A stretch of DNA of 16,243 bases, taken from contig JAAYYH010000238.1 in assembly GCA_012515495.1 (NCBI GenBank), positions 1 to 16,243 of the forward strand, written 5' to 3'. Below are positions 14,173 through 16,243 of the stretch, piece by piece (the first letter of the stretch is position 1; every line of letters begins with the position of its first letter). This DNA is from Coriobacteriaceae bacterium (GTDB taxonomy: Bacteria > Actinomycetota > Coriobacteriia > Coriobacteriales > UBA8131). A program made the position numbers and the translations under genes. The notes beneath the pieces are model-generated. The model saw only the letters and a list, made by a program, of their open reading frames with translations, was not told where the DNA came from and did not search any database.

Positions 14173-15106
14173 TAGAGAAGTCTTCCTTGCCATTGAAGAC
14201 ATCGAGTGCTTCCAGCGGGTCATAGTCAGCTAAGGTGATGGCACTGATTGCCTTTGTCAGGCGCACTGCTTCATCCAATGACCGCTGATGGATGTTCCGA
14301 CCTGTGGCATTTCCTCTGGCTCCGCCGATGGCTATCTGCTCGTGCAATTGGGTCAGGAACTTCTCGGCATCCACAGTCGACCCACCCGCGCAGACCAGAC
14401 CGGTGCGGCCTGAAGCCTTTGAGGCACGGACGAGCAATTCAGCTGATGATTCGTTTTCAGTTGGCTTTGGCGGATTGACCTTGACAAAGTCCGCTCCCAG
14501 ACAAAGCGCCACTCCTGCTGCCCCAGCGATTAGATCGGCATCCTTCTCGTTTGCGACTGCCTTCCCACGTGGGTAAATCCAAAGTACGACTAAAAGGCCG
14601 TTGGCATGAGCTTCAGCAATTAGCTCACCCGCCTCGGCCAACATCGTTGACTCATACTCCGAACCAAGGTAGATCGTATAACCAAGGGCAACGATGTTCA
14701 CTCCGGCATCACGCATAGCCAGCACCGCATCGATAGAATAGAGCAAAGGCGAATAGGGATCGTCTTGGGATGTCTTGATCAGATTCGTCTTGGAGTTCAT
14801 CTTCACCAGATAGTTGATATCAGGATAGTCAGCAGCATATTGAGCTATCAGGCCGCGCTGGCCCGCCAGCACACCGATTACTCCCTGAGAACCGATCCTG
14901 AACAGATGTTCCGGTTCATTATCGGCGGGGTCGATACCTTCACCATAGAAATCACCATTCATGTGTTCAATCTTCTGGTCACAGGCAAAGAGCATCAGTC
15001 GACCCGTACCCCTGGTTGCGGCCAGGAAATTATCGATATAGCTTTCACGGGATTCGGGTAACACATCTGCGGGTACCTTGACCTGGTCACGGTTGATCTT
15101 GAGCAT
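14168..15106 (-). CDS. Class I fructose-bisphosphate aldolase, DhnA/archaeal type
   Basis: This 312-residue TIM-barrel enzyme is of the DeoC/LacD-like class I aldolase family (COG1830 type). It should cleave fructose 1,6-bisphosphate through a lysine Schiff base. Likely catalytic residues are Lys209 in GADFVKV, Asp43 in MLFACDQKIEH, and the phosphate-binding CAGGS (239-243) and GRNIHQR (269-275). The ATG at 15106 has AAGGAGG just upstream. The longer open frame to 15268 adds 54 residues without similarity to the family and overlaps the transporter gene. A promoter and a leader hairpin lie upstream. Related proteins act on other sugar phosphates or in aromatic amino-acid precursor synthesis, so the substrate is likely but not certain. 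Confidence 0.88.
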   Translation of the reverse strand: MLKINRDQVKVPADVLPESRESYIDNFLAATRGTGRLMLFACDQKIEHMNGDFYGEGIDPADNEPEHLFRIGSQGVIGVLAGQRGLIAQYAADYPDINYLVKMNSKTNLIKTSQDDPYSPLLYSIDAVLAMRDAGVNIVALGYTIYLGSEYESTMLAEAGELIAEAHANGLLVVLWIYPRGKAVANEKDADLIAGAAGVALCLGADFVKVNPPKPTENESSAELLVRASKASGRTGLVCAGGSTVDAEKFLTQLHEQIAIGGARGNATGRNIHQRSLDEAVRLTKAISAITLADYDPLEALDVFNGKEDFSI

Positions 15107-15131
15107 AGCTTCCTCCTTGAAGGTTGGCGTT

Positions 15132-15150
15132 TGTCGCCTTGACGGCGACA
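15132..15150 (-). promoter_or_regulatory. Hairpin in the aldolase leader
   Basis: TGTCGCC (15150-15144 on the minus strand) pairs with GGCGACA (15138-15132) across a 5-nt loop. It lies in the untranslated leader about 20 nt ahead of the AAGGAGG ribosome site, where a second small inverted repeat (CCTT-C-AAGG) touches the ribosome site itself. It may affect translation; this is not shown. Confidence 0.35.
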
Positions 15151-15189
15151 TCGAGCTTGGTTTGTTGTCAATGTAAAGCTGATGGGATG

Positions 15190-15219
15190 ATAGTAAACAA
15201 TCGTGGCGGATAAAAGCAA
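15190..15219 (-). promoter_or_regulatory. Candidate promoter of the class I aldolase
   Basis: On the minus strand TTGCTT (15219-15214) and TACTAT (15195-15190) are separated by 18 bp, giving a leader of about 75 nt. A TTGACA further downstream has no -10 partner. Confidence 0.45.
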
Positions 15220-15264
15220 CATCATCGTCTGCCCAGTTCACATTCGTAGGCATTTCTGGCTCAC

Positions 15265-16243
15265 TCATTCATGTTGTATCGGTCCCTTGAACGTCAGGCT
15301 ACCCAATGGCATCTGAGCTAATACCGCAGCTACGAACATCAACAGGCAACCAAGTAATTCCCGACCACTCAACACTTCGTTCAACAGCACTATACCACCT
15401 ATAACGCTGAAGACAGCTTCAAGACTCATGACGATCGCCGCCACCGCCGGATTCGCATTACGCTGAGCCACAGCCTGAAGCGTAAAGCCCACTCCTGTTG
15501 ACAGTATACCGGCGTAGAGTATCGCTGGCAGCACCTGGATCAATACTTCCATATCCAAGGTGTGGGTCACGAACAGATGATCTAACAGCGGGATGCAGAT
15601 AATACTCAACAGACCGGCGATAGCGAATTGGGTCGCGCAGAGTCGCAGTAGGTCAGTGCGTGATAATCGTGGAGCGAAATAATCGATGACTAGGATGTGC
15701 AGCGCCCAGAATAAGGCACTCATCAAAACCACCAGGTCTCCCGGCTGCATGGTCAGATCACTGGTGACGCTTAGCAGATATAGACCGACAACAGAGATCG
15801 CAACACTTACCCAGGTATTCCAATGGGTCTTCTGTTTGAGGAAGAGCCCGAGGATCGGCACTAAAACTATATACATGGTTGTCAGGAATCCGGCCTTTGA
15901 TGCGGTTGTATAGACCATGCCTACTTGTTGGATATTGCTGGCTGCGAACAACACCAATCCCGAAGCCAAACCACCGATGAACACACGTCTGTCGGGACGG
16001 TATTCGTGGGTTGTTTTAAGAGCGGCTACCTCTGTTCGCTGCAATCCGCTCTCCATGCTCTTCTGCCTGCGTCGCCACAGCAAAGTGAACAGTAAAACGA
16101 TCCCCAGTGTCATCGCGCCCAAGAACATACGCAATCCATTGAACAGGAATGGACCGACGTAATCCATACCCAGACGCTGCGCTACGAAGGCCATGCCCCA
16201 GATGAAGGCCGTGACCGTCAGTAAAGCTGTTGACTTTATTGAG
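15265..16243 (-). CDS. EamA/DMT-family transporter, 5' end beyond the window
   Basis: This integral membrane protein has about ten helices in two EamA repeats and lacks soluble domains. The second repeat ends with YAGILSTGVGFTLQAVAQRN and AIVMSLEAVFSVIGGIVLL, both typical of the family. The ATG at 16194 is internal: the frame stays open to the right edge and reads LLTVTAFIWGMAFVAQRLG, which is the usual first-helix motif. The start codon therefore lies outside the window, probably only a few residues further out. DMT transporters export or import amino acids and other small metabolites; the substrate is unknown. It is 158 bp upstream of the class I aldolase on the same strand. Confidence 0.9.
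   Translation of the reverse strand, partial: SIKSTALLTVTAFIWGMAFVAQRLGMDYVGPFLFNGLRMFLGAMTLGIVLLFTLLWRRRQKSMESGLQRTEVAALKTTHEYRPDRRVFIGGLASGLVLFAASNIQQVGMVYTTASKAGFLTTMYIVLVPILGLFLKQKTHWNTWVSVAISVVGLYLLSVTSDLTMQPGDLVVLMSALFWALHILVIDYFAPRLSRTDLLRLCATQFAIAGLLSIICIPLLDHLFVTHTLDMEVLIQVLPAILYAGILSTGVGFTLQAVAQRNANPAVAAIVMSLEAVFSVIGGIVLLNEVLSGRELLGCLLMFVAAVLAQMPLGSLTFKGPIQHE

Noticed and set aside
15107..15268. N-terminal extension of the class I aldolase from 15268
   Set aside because: The added 54 residues lack family similarity, and the ATG at 15106 has an ideal AAGGAGG site and yields the normal family length.

Overview
The window reads as a chromosomal stretch from an anaerobic, fermentative bacterium. 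The genes are bacterial in style: strong GGAGG-type ribosome sites, stop/start overlaps, a factor-independent terminator, and a tRNA with an encoded CCA end. The content (membrane-bound Ech-type complex, 2-oxoacid:ferredoxin oxidoreductase, AMP-forming acyl-CoA synthetase, no respiratory oxidase) fits an amino-acid or organic-acid fermenter. My best guess for lineage is Coriobacteriia-like, with Clostridia or Synergistia as alternatives; this is a low-confidence inference from gene content.

Layout. Positions 1-3909 (minus strand) hold the first five genes of an echABCDE-type operon; the large-subunit gene runs off the left edge. Positions 4041-4082 carry a clear terminator that separates this operon from the next. 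Positions 4195-9334 (minus) hold a six-gene operon, in transcription order: ferredoxin-like delta, alpha (VorB/KorA type), beta and gamma subunits of a 2-oxoacid:ferredoxin oxidoreductase, then an XRE-cupin regulator and an acyl-CoA synthetase. Upstream of it, 9538-10263 (minus) encodes a ParA/MinD-like ATPase. Positions 10368-10452 hold tRNA-Leu(CAA) on the plus strand, followed by a compact structured repeat region in which the last part of the tRNA gene is repeated. Positions 10671-11944 (minus) hold a nitroreductase and a class II aldolase. A divergent plus-strand gene at 12096-14147 encodes a methionyl-tRNA-synthetase-like protein that has lost many methionine-specific residues. It converges on a class I (DhnA-type) fructose-bisphosphate aldolase (14168-15106, minus), and an EamA-type transporter enters from the right edge (15265-16243, minus).

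How the genes may work together. The oxidoreductase would oxidise 2-oxoacids, probably branched-chain or aromatic ones from amino acids, to acyl-CoA, giving reduced ferredoxin. The Ech complex could reoxidise ferredoxin, forming H2 and pumping ions. The acyl-CoA synthetase links free acids with acyl-CoA, and the XRE-cupin protein probably senses a related small molecule and controls the operon.

The most unusual items are the altered MetRS paralogue and the 46-bp direct repeat of the tRNA-Leu 3' end that brackets a 144-bp hairpin-rich insert. I found no CRISPR array, insertion sequence or phage gene. Several gene starts differ from the longest open frame, and the reason is given in each entry.
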